Positions 20,423-32,062 of a stretch of 64,000 bases of DNA are shown piece by piece. The first letter of the stretch is position 1. Each line of letters opens with the position of its first letter. Source of the stretch: Manihot esculenta (Eukaryota; Streptophyta; Magnoliopsida; Malpighiales; Euphorbiaceae); contig NC_035171.2 of NCBI RefSeq assembly GCF_001659605.2, positions 6,801,873-6,865,872 on the forward strand. The letters run 5' to 3'. The notes beneath the pieces are model-generated. The model did no database searches and was not told where the DNA came from. It saw only the letters and a program-made list of their open reading frames with translations. The position numbers and the translations under genes were made by a program.

Positions 20423-22267
20423 AGATAACCAGTCCATCCCTAGAATGACATCAAAATCTGTCAACTCTAGAACCACAAGGTCAGCTGGAAGGTATCTACT
20501 CTCTATGCACACTGGACTGAACCGACAGACTGACTCTGCCAAAGATGGATCACATTTGGGTCCACTAACCCACAGAGGACACTCTAACTCGGAGACTATC
20601 AGACCCAATCGCTCTGCGGCTCTAGAAGAAATGAAAGAGTGAGAAGCACCGGGGTCCATCAAAGCATAGACCTCTGAACACCCAATGAGGAGATTACCTG
20701 GCACCACTGTGTTCGAAGTGTCTGCCTCCTGCTGAGTCATGGTGAAAATCGGTGCTGGGGCTGACGGACCTGCACCTCGGGAACCCATCCCTGATGAAGA
20801 GGCTGCCCCTCTTCCTCTACCTCTGCCACTGCTTGGTGGTACGGCTGAAGCTGCTGGCTGTGCTACACTGCCTGAGGTCATCTGCTGGGATGGTGGAACC
20901 AAAGTTGCCTGAGGACATTCCCGTGCATAATGTCCCTCCTGCCCACATCTATAGCAGGCTGTAGATCCCAACTGACACGCTCCTCTGTGCTGTCTTCCAC
21001 ACCTCTTGCACACTGGAACATCTGCGCCAGAGCTGGAGCCACTACTCATTCCCAGACCCGACTTAATCCTGCTCCAGAACTTGCCCCTTTTTTCCTCTGA
21101 GTTTATCCCATCTCTTCTTGCTCACACTTCTTGTACTCTGTGAGGAGGAAACTGGTTTAGCACCAAAAGACTATGCCTTTGGTTGCTTGACTACTCCCTA
21201 GATTACGGCACTGGCCTCCATCTTTCTAGCAACATCCACAATCGAGTGGAAACTCTCTTTCTCTGCGTGGAGGATCAAGGAGAAATACCTAGGGTGTAGC
21301 CTCGCGGCATACCTCTTTGCTTTCTTCTGATCCGAATCATACGCCTGACCCACGTATGGTAACAATTCCAGGAACTTATATGTGTATTCATCCACGCTCA
21401 TCTCGTCGATCTGTCTCAACTGCTCAAACTCTACTACCTTAAGCTCCCTGGAACTGTCAGGAAAAGCCCACCCAGCAAATTCGTTGGCGAACTCTTCCCA
21501 TGTCATACTGTCAAGTCTAGGGTCCACATAATTCTTGAACCAGTCTTTGGCTTTCTTGCACTTTAATGTGAACCCTGCCATCTCAATGGCTCTGCTATCC
21601 TCTGCTCCCAACTCACTTGTTATCATTCTGACTGCACTGAGATACTCAAAGGGATCATCTCGCGTGTTAATTTAGGAGCATCCAACTTTAAATACTCCGT
21701 CATCTTCACTTTGTTTCCCCCTGAAGAACTGGGTTGTTGTGCTTCCGCAACATGGGCTACTGGTTCAGGTGGTGGTGGTGGAGGTACTGTTTCTCTTGCT
21801 TCAGGCTGTGCTGGACTTGGATGAAAAGGTGGGGGTGGATACATGTGATATGGTGGATAGAAGGAAGGATAGGGCATATATGGCATATAGGGTGGATATG
21901 GGGCGAAGCTGGAGTAATCCGACGTGCCTCCCATCGGATACCCTGGGCCCTGTGGAAAGGGTGGATAGCCAAACCCCGAGGCCTGTGCGCCTCCCTGGGA
22001 CTCCCCCATGCCTTCTTCTGACCTTCCTACACCCATGCTTTCATCTCTACTCTGATCACCCTCCACAGCAACTCTTTCCTCTTCTGACCTTCCCCCTCTG
22101 CCTACTCCTCTTCTGCTCTCGTCAGAAGACCTTCTAGGGTCTTGTGACGTTCCTTCCCTGCTTGACCTATGAGATCTTGCCCTTGGCAATGCAGGTGGAC
22201 GAGCAGCTATACCCTCACTTTCAGGTGGGACTCCAGTCAATCTTGTAGATCGACGAGTTCCTCGCAT
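20423..22267 (-). pseudogene. Element C gag and protease, decayed
   Basis: Minus-strand gag starting at the ATG at 22,267 (MRGTRRSTRLTGVPP, as in A). The P/Y-rich N-terminal part runs to about 21,665, where a one-base loss shifts the frame (TREMIPLS against the expected GDDPFEYLS). The gag domain continues in the next frame (KDWFKNYVDPR, EFANEFAGWAFPDS) until a TAG near 21,198. The zinc knuckle CYRCGQEGHYARECP (about 20,965) and protease LMDPGASHSFIS and VILGMDWLS follow. As in A, the protease triad reads D-P-G. The coding sequence ends at the TACAT duplication and is continued at 503-1. With a frameshift and several stops it is dead. Confidence 0.9.
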
Positions 22268-22470
22268 CTTAACTCTCTGGAAAACAACACATAACAGAGC
22301 ACATAAGCACACATCACATAGAAATAATGCACATGCATAAATCATGGCATTCCACAGCATCCTAAAGACAGGACTCATCCTATCCTAGTGGACATGTTTT
22401 CCTATTGTGCTTGACCAACTAAACCTCTATGAGCCCAACTCTATCTCTATAGGTCCGATCATGTGAACCT

Positions 22471-22486
22471 AGGGCTCTAATACCAA
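22471..22486 (-). other. Primer binding site (tRNA-Met type), element C
   Basis: On the minus strand TTGGTATTAGAGCCCT follows the LTR end. It differs by one base from the TGGTATCAGAGC seen in element A, consistent with decay of an initiator tRNA-Met site. Confidence 0.8.
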
Positions 22487-23111
22487 TCTGTAACAGCCCG
22501 GAAACCGAACTGCTACCGGCACTAGGATCCAGATCGACTTAAGGTCGTCGGGACCCGTAGTAAGCCTGCTATACTGTCTGTGTACCTATGACATCCCATA
22601 CATGATCATACATTTTCTGTAAAAACATAAAAGTTTCTTCAGTCCAAGGCTTAACCTGTGCATGCACTATCTCTGTTCTATCACAATCCCTATTAGAGCT
22701 CCTCATTGCTCTAGGCGGATAAAACTCATACTGTTAACCCTGGTTTTCTCATAAACATACAAGGAAAATATGTAAACATAAACTGATCATGTACATACAC
22801 AAAGGGATAACAACTCTTATAAGTCAAGCACTAGTCTATACACTGTACACTATCTCTTTCCATTACATGTCCACACTAGCTATTACAGCACTCTTCTTCT
22901 TCCATACCCTGCTGGACTCCCTCTGGACTCTGAACCTGCACAACTGGGGTTAGGGGAGAGGGATGAGCTATACAAGCCCAATGAGTAGAACTATAAAACA
23001 TGGTATTAAAATATGATCTCATGGAATGCATCACAGCACAAACATTTCATCTCAAAGACAGACATGACCACCATCTCAAGGACAGACATCACAGCACAAA
23101 CACTGGGAGGA

Positions 23112-23300
23112 TGCCTGGCCTAGCCAGGTCTTACAACCTCAAGTTGCCTGGCCCGGCCAGGTCTTACAAACTCTGCTCGCCTGGCCCAGCCAGGTCTTAC
23201 GATAATCTGCTGCCTGGCCCAGCCAGGTCTTACGATAATCTGCTGCCTGGCCTAGCCAGGTCTTACCTACAGAAGGCTGCTTGGCCCGGCCAGGTCTTAC
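23112..23300 (-). repeat. Tandem array of six CCTGGCC(C/T)(A/G)GCCAGG hairpin units in C LTR
   Basis: Six units of roughly 30-37 bp, each built around a 15-base inverted repeat such as CCTGGCCCAGCCAGG followed by TCTTAC. Units three to five are almost identical (ending GATAATCTGCTG). The array lies where A's LTR has its 38-bp pair and D's LTR has its own triplet. Confidence 0.9.
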
Positions 23301-24441
23301 ACAAAACTAGGGCTATTGGGGTCGCCTTGGTCTATCCATCTCATCATATACATCGTATGATGCAATGCAATGCGCCATATTCGTGACACTAGTGCAATCA
23401 ACCTACTATAATCATCATGATGCATGAAGCATGCTAAAAGCATTTTAAAAAGTAGAAGTTCCACTCACCTCTGGCTGACTCTGCAGGTTTTTACATAGTG
23501 CTCACTGCTGCTCTCTGGGGTTCCTGTGGTCCGTACCTACACAGGTGGACTCAAATGAGGGACCAACTAACTCAAGAACATCTCTAATAAACTCTCCAAA
23601 AACCCTCTAAAAGATCCCCAAACAATCACATAAAAACATGCAATAGAAAGCTGGACAGGGCACTTTTGGCTGCAGGTTCGCCGGCCGAAACCCCTCTCCA
23701 GAGACGAAACTCATGCATGTTCGGCGGCACCTTCGGCGGCCAAAGGTCTCGTCCAGAGATGAAACTCAAGCACTTTCGGTGGCCGAACTCCCTCTTTCGG
23801 CGGCCGAAAGCTCCTTTTCTCAACCGAAAGCCTAGCCTTCGGGGGCAAGCTTTGGCAGCCGAAACTGCCTCCACAAGGGGTTCGGCGGCCGAACCTTCCT
23901 TCGGCAGCCGAACCTGACTTTGCCCAATGGGCAGAGCCATGCTCTGCTTCATGCAAAACTCAACCCAAAACTTACCCAACATGCATATCAACTACTCCCA
24001 ACTAGCACATACCATAAAATATGCATAAAAGGGCCTAAAACTCACTTATAACCCCAAGAAACATATCAAACAACACTGAAACATGCTTAAACACAAAATC
24101 ATGCAAAACCTCAACCAAAACCCTATTCATGCATACTATCCATACAACTCCCATAAAACCTTCAAAAATCAGTCAAAGAGGTTCTGGATCTTGACTTACC
24201 TCTTCCAAACAAAAGATCAAGTGATCCTAACGTGGAGATATGGAAAAATCTCCTCACAACTCTCCAAACTTCAAAACTTGGTTCTTTTGCTCAAAACTCT
24301 CAAAACCTTCAAAAACACATGAAAACTCTTCAAAACCTTACAAGATTTGAGCAAGATCATGAAAGTCAACTAGGGATGGTGTTGGACTCACCTCTGGCTG
24401 AAGATGGAAGCAAAATATCATCCTTCCACCGACTTGGCGCC

Positions 24442-24449
24442 CTTTTATA
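24442..24449 (-). promoter_or_regulatory. TATA box of element C LTR
   Basis: TATAAAAG on the minus strand, in the same context (GGCCAGCCACCTATAAAAGGGCGCC) as A's box. Confidence 0.65.
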
Positions 24450-24715
24450 GGTGGCTGGCCAGACCACCTTCGGCGGCCAAACGTGAATCCGAAACCATGC
24501 AAGGTTCGGCGGCCGAAAGTCACCTTCGGCGGCCGAACTTGCCATTTTCTCCCTTGGCTCTTTTCGTTCAAAACTCATTTTCCTTTATACTTAAAACCTT
24601 AAAACAAGTCAAAATTCATAAGAAAACATATGTATGACCCTTCTCGAGGGTTCCGACACCCAAGAGTCCACCGGACTACCAGAATTCCGATGCCGGACTC
24701 GAGCCGGGTATTACA

Positions 24716-26094
24716 TGGGAGGCCAGCCTTTCGGCTGCCGAAGCTTGCCCCCGAAAGAGGACTTTCGTCTCTATCTGGGAGTTTCGGCCGCCGAAAGTGC
24801 CGCCGAACATGCATGAGTTTTGCCTCTGTCTGGGAGTTTCGGCCGCCGAAGGTGCCGCCGAACCTGCCTGACTTTCGGCTCTGGAGGGACTTTCGGCCGC
24901 CGAACCTGCCGCCGAAAGTGCCCTGTCCAGCCCTTTCTTGCATGTTTTCCTATGATTGTTTCATGATGTTTTAGGGGGTTTTTGGGGGATGTTTTTAGAG
25001 TTATGTTCTAGTTGTTTGGTCCCTCATTTGAGTCCACCTGTGTAGGTTCGGACCCGAGGACCCCAGCAGTGAGTCAACTGCTCCAGTGTCTAGTCAGAGC
25101 TATCCAGAGGTGAGTGGAATAAATCTTTACGTTTTAAAGCAAATCAGTTGTAAAGTTTTGAGCATGTTCATGCATCATGAATGCCATGTGATGATTTAGG
25201 TTGTTTGCATTAGAATTCACGAATATGTTGCATTTCATATTTAAATGTTGATGTGGATGAATGTTGGATGATCCATAGCCCTCGATCTATGATATGACGA
25301 TGAGATATGTACGGTACGGAATGTAAGACCAGTGGGACCCATTCTACGTTCGCTGGCACTATGTAAGGGAAAGACCAGGACCCATTCTACGTTCTGGCAC
25401 AGTTGGACTGTTATGTTATGCTATGTAAGGGAAGGACCAGGACCCATTCTACGTTCTGGCACAGTAGGACCATGTAGAGGGCTATTGGTGACAAGTTCAT
25501 CCTTGATGTGATTAGCTGTGATGTGATGCATTCCATATTAGCATATGTTTTGAATGTTTTATTATTCTGCTCACTGGGCTCTAGTAGCTCACCCTTCTCC
25601 CAAATTCCCCAGGTTTGCAGGTACAGGGTAGACCAGGAGGTCCGCAAGAGTAATGAAGTCATGTGTATGTAATAGATAGTGTGGACATGATAAATGTATT
25701 AATGTTATGTGAAGGTACAGTTTTAGTCATGTAATGATATTGAGGATTAGAGATTGTGCTTGACTTTATGTGTAAGGTATCCCTTTTAATACATGATCTT
25801 AGATGTTTTATGATGATTATGTAAACCAACTCGACGTATGATGTATCGCCCATTGGGGCATTGATGAGATCCCACAGAGGGGTCATGATTATGATTATGT
25901 TTATGTACAGTGCATGCACAGGTTGAGTTGGTGTATGAATGAAAGAAAAGTTTAAAATTTTTATGTATGTTGTTGATCATGTATGGGATTAAATCAGGTT
26001 TGCAGGTTGCATGTCAGGCTTGCTACGGGTCCCGGCGGCCTTAAGCCGACCTGGATCCTAGCGCCGGTAGCGGTCCGATTTTCGGGTCGTTACA
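24716..26094 (+). repeat. Element D: right part of a Ty3/gypsy LTR, split by element C
   Basis: Related along its length to A's LTR from about 1,440 to 2,749. Shared pieces are the microrepeats, the GAGTCCACCTGTGTAGGTTCGGACC block, the AGAATTCACGAATATG block, the CTGCTCACTGGGCTCTAGTAG block and the end GGGTCGTTACA. It is diverged, with its own tandem repeat at 25,323-25,464. No primer site follows 26,094, so it is either a solo LTR or the 3' LTR of an element whose left part lies beyond the window. TGGGA (24,716-24,720) should be the duplication made by C. Confidence 0.85.
25323..25464 (+). repeat. Three tandem repeats in D LTR
   Basis: Three copies of about 40 bp built on GTAAGGGAAGGACCAGGACC followed by CATTCTACGTTCTGGCACAG; the first copy is the most diverged. 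Confidence 0.85.
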
Positions 26095-28769
26095 ACAAGA
26101 TTTTTAAATGTCCATTGGCTCAAGTGGCTAGCTTACCAAAAGTAGTAGGAATCTGGGTTTCGAGCTCAGACTTGAAACTTGGCTGATCAAAGTAGCCTAG
26201 CAACCACAATGCTCAGACCTGAATTATAGGATACGCACAACATATCAGTTTCATCCAAATGCTATAAATTCAAACAGGTAGCAATAAGCAAGAGAGGGGT
26301 GGGAGAGGGCGGGGCAGAAATGGTTGACAAAAAGGAACAAGAAGAAAAATATGGATCAAAACAGACCATGTAATCCATGAAGTTATGAAGTTCATTTGTA
26401 ATCCTATCATGCAAACATAGCAAAAATTGTGAGAGAAAATGCCATAAAGATTAAGGTATCATGTTTATCAATCCAAAAGGTCTATTTGAAGATTTTAATC
26501 AACTGCCTGGAGATGAAGATGTGTGAAGTCCAGCTATTGTAAAATAATTCCATAAGTCAAATACTCGGATAATACCTGAGGACCTGCTAATGATTCAATA
26601 TAAAACTAAGAATATTTATGCTAATGGAGTTCAGGGACTCCTTATTGCCACAAAGCAAATTAACTTCAATTACTTCTTTTTATTCCTTTCTTTTTTATGG
26701 GGAAGCAAATGGGGGTATGCAAAATCTATTTTCAACTATAGAACCACACTCTTTTGTACTGCTTCGCTAAAAGTATAAGCATGCAAATCATAAAAAAAAG
26801 AATACAAATCTGTAGTTTTTTAGTCAAAATTTTAAAGGAAAAATTCCATACTTCTGTTCTTTTAAGAAAATAATTAATTTAGTCTGTAGCATACTATTAC
26901 TTTTGATTTTTTTTGTGATAAAAGCAAGAGGCAAGAAAAGCAAAGGCCTTAATTACTATTTACTACAATGGGACAGGATTAGAAGCACAAGAGAATGAAT
27001 GACAGTCAACCAAAAGTATGTATATTACTTCTCTTTAGTTGGTTGGATGAAATATATTGCGTCCATGGAGGGCAGCGGCTGTCTTCATCTGTATATATCT
27101 TCTACCACTGCAGGAAAACAACATTAGTAACTTCTGGAGAACAGAAAGTCAGAAACTTAACATCTTCCGCAATGTAGCTTTCCCGATGCCTCAATCTAAA
27201 CCAAATAATTTATATGTAGGATGGTCAGCATCATGTAATTAATGATGAACAATAAGAAGTCATACCAAAGAATTTTCTCTCTTTTTTTTCCTATACATTA
27301 TCTGTTCCCCAAAAGTATACATTGCACTATTTGAAAAATATTTGCTTCTACTTACTATGGTAGCAACAAATTTCAACATAACTAAATACTATCTGCAGTA
27401 TCTGAAAAATATTTGCATTTACTTAGTACTCTGTCAACAAATATCAACTTAAGTACTAATCCCATAATAGTTAGTTGGTAATATGGATCTATTTCCTCTA
27501 TTCTATTTAGTATAGGGCTACATCTTCAAGAGTATCCAGAGCTGCTCTACCCTTTCCCATCCTCATGTCATCCTAATCCCATGTCTTATTCTCACTTTCT
27601 TATCTGGTATAACTTCAACGTCCTCAATCTTCCACACTGGTGAATTTCTGGTCACGAACACATTAATCTACATTTGCTTGGAATTGCTTCTGCTTGCTTT
27701 TGATGGTAATAATATCTTACTCAAGCACTCAACAATTTTGAAGAGGCATTAATCTATCCACCAGCAATTTTCTCTATATCAAAGCCTTTATACCAACCTT
27801 GAGAAATATTTGAGAATTGAATTCTATGATGGCACATCTCACCCAAAGAATACAAGATATATCTTGCCACACTACAATCTAACATATTTCACTAATGACA
27901 TTAGAATTTGCAGAAGCAGCAAAAACAGGTACCGAGATCATCAGGTAAAACTAAGTGCTTTAGGAGATTACCATAAGCATGGTCCTGATGCACATAGGAT
28001 CTTCTTGACATAAATTAAATACATATTAAAATTAAAATTCATTTTACCATGAATTTTGTCCCAGAAACTACAGGAAAAAAAAATTCCCCTACTTTTACAG
28101 TCCAAAGATGTTTCAAAAATATATTTTAAATGAACACAGCAAAAGCAGCCGCAAATTTCAGAGGCATTCTTCTAAGTCTTACATGAAACTCCTTCCTGTG
28201 TAATATCAGCCATCTTGCACGCATAAGACATTAAAAAAAAAAAATAATACCCATCTTCATGCTTTACAATATTTCCAACAACCTGGGCATGCATTTTTTT
28301 TATAGCAAAAATCCACAATCAATCTATTTTTCCATGAGCTTTTCTTTTTTCTTGGAAAAAAAAAGTTTTCCTTGAGCTGGTGCAGGTTCAGATTTCTCGA
28401 GGAAATAGATAAAGAAATCGAAGCAAATAGTTTTCCAATAAAGAACAAGTTTTCTCGAGGAAATTTGAAATCGTGGAGTGGGAAATTTGAAATAGATGGC
28501 GGCGAACCTTTGATGGCGGCGGACGTTGGATGCCTGCGGCAGTGAACGACCGTTCCATTGGACGCAAGTTCAAATTTCAGTGAGCACGTGGACAGTGATG
28601 CCGAGAAAGGGCGCACTTGTCGACGGTGGATGGCGGCGAACTGTTGATGGCGCCGGACGATGGATGCCGGCGACAGTGAACGACCGAGAAGTTAGAGGCA
28701 AGTTTAGATTTCATAGTGATTTTGATTTTGATTTTACAAGCAAAGGATTTAGGGATTTCATTTAGGTCT
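26095..28769. other. Intergenic or decayed repeat DNA
   Basis: No gene could be supported. Open frames are short and lack recognisable motifs. There is a possible tRNA-derived SINE relic at 26,116-26,167. A GC-rich imperfect duplication (about 28,494-28,560 and 28,628-28,690, both with GATGCC...CAGTGAACGACCG) may belong to the CACTA element that ends at 29,012. Confidence 0.6.
26116..26167 (+). repeat. Possible tRNA-derived SINE relic (A-box and B-box like)
   Basis: TGGCTCAAGTGG (26,116) resembles a Pol III A box and GGTTTCGAGCTC (26,156) a B box with one extra T, about 28 bases apart. No poly-A tail or duplication was found, so it is weak. Confidence 0.3.
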
Positions 28770-29012
28770 TTGTATTTGGCTCCAAAAATTCACTTACGGA
28801 TTTCTAACGGGAAAAGTGTCCGTTAATATTTCACTAACGGATTTCTAACGGATGGTTCCATCCGTTGGTAGACAATACGATTAAAATTTTCCGTTAGAAT
28901 TAACCGTCAGTATCACTAACGGACTTCAATCCGTTGGTGAATCCGTTAGTATCACTAACGGACTTCAATCCGTTGGTGAAGTCCGTTAGTGATCCGTTGG
29001 ATTCTTGTAGTG
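28770..29012. mobile_element. Right end of a CACTA (En/Spm) transposon
   Basis: Ends ATTCTTGTAGTG, the reverse complement of CACTACAAGAAT, a typical CACTA terminus. The preceding 230 bp are packed with subterminal repeats of the type CTAACGGACTTC / ATCCGTTGGTGAA in both directions. I could not find the partner CACTA end between 26,095 and here. It may be deleted, or lie left of the window if retroelement D inserted into this transposon. Confidence 0.8.
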
Positions 29013-29533
29013 CTCCCTCCTATCCTTACAACATAATGGAACTTTGTGCACTTCTCACAATTTCCCTTGGAACACCTTTCTTAATAATCGTAAGGAAATG
29101 CCTAAATTAGTTACGTTTCTACATGGGTTTCACTTGAAGCGGCTCACATGTCCTGTTGATTCGATTGTGAGCAAGCATGTTGGCAGTTGGCTGTGAATCA
29201 CACCGCAGATAGGTAACGAATTGGAAGAATCTCTAAATCTAGTATTTTCCCATGCTGGCATATTTTATAAGGTGAGGTAAAATGACATTTCATTACTGGA
29301 TGAAACTTAGGGGCAATTCTTTGTACAAGTGTTCAGTTTTGTGCCTCAGGATAAATGCCTTTGTTTGTGCTATCTCTTCAGGGATTCTAGCCCTAAAAAA
29401 AAAAAAAAATTGAACTTCGTTTGATATATCATTAAAAAAAATAAATGAATTACATAATTTAATAATTTTTTTATATTTATTAAATTAAACTCATATAAAT
29501 TATTTTATTTTAAATGGAGAGCGATAAAAATAA
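29013..29533. other. Intergenic, no gene seen
   Basis: About 520 bp with a poly-A stretch near 29,396 and AT-rich sequence. No supported coding region. Confidence 0.6.
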
Positions 29534-29676
29534 GAGAGATTTACAATTTAGTCTCTGAATATTGCCATTAAAACGTTCTTATCTTTTCTCTCCGTCAATA
29601 AAATAGTCCTTCTGTTTATTTCTACCGTTAAAAATATAGCAAAAGACCAAATTATCTCATTCTTTTCCTCCTACTC
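29534..29676. mobile_element. MITE-like long-inverted-repeat element, left part (split by CACTA)
   Basis: GAGAGATTTACAATTTAG followed by TCTCTGAATATTGCCATTA and CTCTCCGTCAATAAAATAGTCC. It is an inverted counterpart of 38,290-38,443 and matches the element at 56,864-57,686. It stops at the CACTA insertion point. Confidence 0.75.
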
Positions 29677-29697
29677 CACTATAAAAATTTATCGGAT

Positions 29698-30055
29698 TAG
29701 TAACGGAAATTTCCATTACTAATTATTAAAAATCCGTTACTAAAACTATTTTGTAACGAAAATTTTCCGTTACAGTGAACCTCGTTACTAATACATTAGT
29801 AACGGATTTTCTAATCCGTTACTAAATTAGTAACGGATTTTCTAATCCGTTACTAAATTAGTAACGGATTTGTAACGGAAAATCCGTTACTAAATTTAGT
29901 TTCCTTTTAGTTGATTTTAATAATGAATTTTTTTAGTAATGGATTTTTCTGTTATAGAAATCCATTACTAATTGTGAAAAGGTAATAACAGATTTTTCCG
30001 TTATTAATCCGTTACTATTTTTAACAGATCAGTAACAACTTAATCCGTTACTATT
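29698..30055. repeat. Subterminal repeats, left end of CACTA element
   Basis: At least ten copies in both directions of TAGTAACGGAT or ATCCGTTACTA. Closely spaced inverted pairs (e.g. around 29,800-29,890) can form hairpins. Confidence 0.85.
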
Positions 30056-30318
30056 TATAAAATTACAATAAAATATTATAAATTATATAATCTAATCAGA
30101 CAATTTAACATGTAAATACACTCACCTATTACATCTTATCTCAATAACAAAATGTAAAAATCAAATGTCATACATATCATGAATGAACTCAAATCCAATA
30201 TCATATATTATGTAAATCAAATCAAACATATATCCAAGCATCAAGTTGTGTAATTTTAAACTAAAAAAATTAACAAATTATTTATTATCCTAGTACATAT
30301 GTTTAATGAAAAAAGAAA

Positions 30319-31974
30319 CTATAAATGTGTAGTGTTCTCGTCCTCGTCCTCGTCTTCATCATTAGCTTCATCTGCTTGATCAGGAGGCTGTGAAGAAGTT
30401 CCCTCATCGGGAGCTGAAGGCTGGTTGCCTTGCCTTTGACTCACAAGCTGCATAAGTAAATCCTTCACCTGTGAGAGCTCAGAGGTAATCTGCACATTTT
30501 GCTCACGTAATACTTGTTCATTATCCTCATGCTCCTGTAGCTTGCGTCTGAGATCAGCCATTTCATCTTGAAGATCCTGATTTTGCTGAGCTGATGTGAA
30601 GGATGTACTAGCAGAAGTCTTGTTTGGGAAGAAAACTAAAGCCTGTGATCCAAGACCGTACACCCTTCTTTTTTTCTCTCCACCTACTGCCTCAAAGTAT
30701 AACTGAGCCTCATCAATGCGGGATGCCTGACTACTATCATTATCTGTTTGTGATGCTTGCTCTTTCAAAGTCAGAAAGCGGTCCTTAAAAAAAAAAACCA
30801 TGTGATATAACAGTATAAACTACAAATCAAATAATTTACTATAAATTTATTTAATTTCTCACATGAATGGCCTTTGAGCGTGCATCAACAAACTCTGAGG
30901 TACCCTTCTTCTTATGAGTAGCCTCAATAACTCATGAGGTAGAGGATCTCTGCCTAGTCTTTCGCGCTGCAAGTAAAATATAAATAGTAATAACATGCTT
31001 CAATATAAATTCACAACAAATTGGATAAAATTTAAAGTATTTGAAAAAATTTAAGTGAAAATAAATAATATACACCATCTGTTGTTGATGCCTATACTGA
31101 GATATGGATCCTCCACAATATCTTGATGGGCCAGTGCCTTACCCATCTGTTTCACTCTTTCTGTTATTTGAGAATTTTTTGCATTTCTCTTTATACTCAG
31201 TTGCTCTCCAAGCGGATTGCCATGCATCTATTACTCCTTCTGTCAGTGATAGCCTCTTCTCCTTCCCATTCCTTACGCTACACATAAGGCTACGATACCG
31301 CTCAACAGCTTTTTTCCTCCAAGCTATCTTCATAAGTTGCTCTATTGCCTTCTCCCATAAGAAGTATTTCTGTAATTACTCGCATTTAGTGACAAATAAT
31401 GCATAGTAAAAATAATCACATGTACTGTAAAATTTGTATTACCTTAAATTCTTGCCAATAGAATTCTTTAACCTCTTCTAGTACATTTTTCCAACAAAAG
31501 CCATCTGCTACTAACTTTTCCTTGAAGATCAAGGTAATCCGCCTAGCAATCGGATCAGAAGGCTGCATGTTGTAAAGGAATAATTGACAAAATAATTATT
31601 TTGAAATAAGCATAAAAATGATGTGCATAGTTACAAATACTTATAAATTTTACTCACACTGAGTTTACCAAGGAAATATATGGTCTGTGTCCTGTAGGTC
31701 CACAACTACCAGAAGCAGATGCAGATGTAGGAATAGATGCAATAGGTGGCAAACCTATGGAAGTTGAGGCAGTAGCAAATGTGTGAACTAAAGCAGGAGT
31801 GGATGATGCAGCACCCCGTGTGGATCTCTCACTCTGGGGTGGTCTAGGAATCAAAGCAGTGTCTTGTACCAAATCTTGATTGACATTTTCTGATTCACTT
31901 GTGTGGACACTACCCCTGCCATGGTCTCCTCGACCCCGTGATGAAGATCCACGTCCTCGTCCTCGTCCTCTCAT
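30319..31974 (-). pseudogene. TNPA-like plant transposase gene (Transposase_24 type), broken
   Basis: Starts at the ATG at 31,974 with MRGRGRGRGSSSRGRGDHGR. Probable exons: 31,974 to about 31,665 (donor GTGAGT); about 31,565-31,441 (PSDPIARRITLIFKEKLVAD, then WKNVLEEVKEFYWQEFK, donor GTAATAC); about 31,373-31,085 (KYFLWEKAIEQLMKIAWRKK, the Transposase_24/Ptta-En-Spm type domain); about 30,965-30,865; and 30,783-30,319. The last exon has a coiled-coil-like stretch (DEMADLRRKLQEHEDNEQVL) and an acidic tail DEDEDEDENTTHL. The fourth exon has an in-frame TGA at 30,932-30,934. In En/Spm such proteins bind subterminal repeats. Exon borders are my inference. Confidence 0.7.
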
Positions 31975-32062
31975 CCTATACAAATTTACATTAAACAAAT
32001 CACATATAGTTAACATATTTAATAACTGAGAGTAAAAATAGATATCAATTATGTTATACCTT

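Larger units (their letters stand above)
22489..24715 (-). repeat. Element C 5' LTR
   Basis: About 2,227 bp. On the plus strand it begins TGTAACAGCCCGG and ends CGAGCCGGGTATTACA, i.e. TGTAATACCCGGCTCG on the minus strand, close to A's LTR start. It carries microrepeat clusters (about 23,685-23,920 and 24,470-24,540), a TATA box on the minus strand at 24,442-24,449, and a tandem array of short palindromes at 23,112-23,300. Its conserved modules match those of A and D in the same order. Confidence 0.9.

Noticed and set aside
23112..23300. CRISPR array (six short palindromic repeats with spacers)
   Set aside because: The spacers are themselves repeated, the array is inside a plant LTR, and no associated genes are present.
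27109..27122. Left CACTA end (CACTGCAGGAAAAC)
   Set aside because: Differs from the expected CACTACAAGAATCC and lacks the CTAACGGA subterminal repeats.
27810..28013. Possible gag-like fragment (EFYDGTSHPKN)
   Set aside because: A short match in feel to gag starts but no further motif; likely chance.
28257..28765. Coding gene in the GC-rich duplicated segment
   Set aside because: Frames on both strands are short and differ between the two repeats; no conserved motif.
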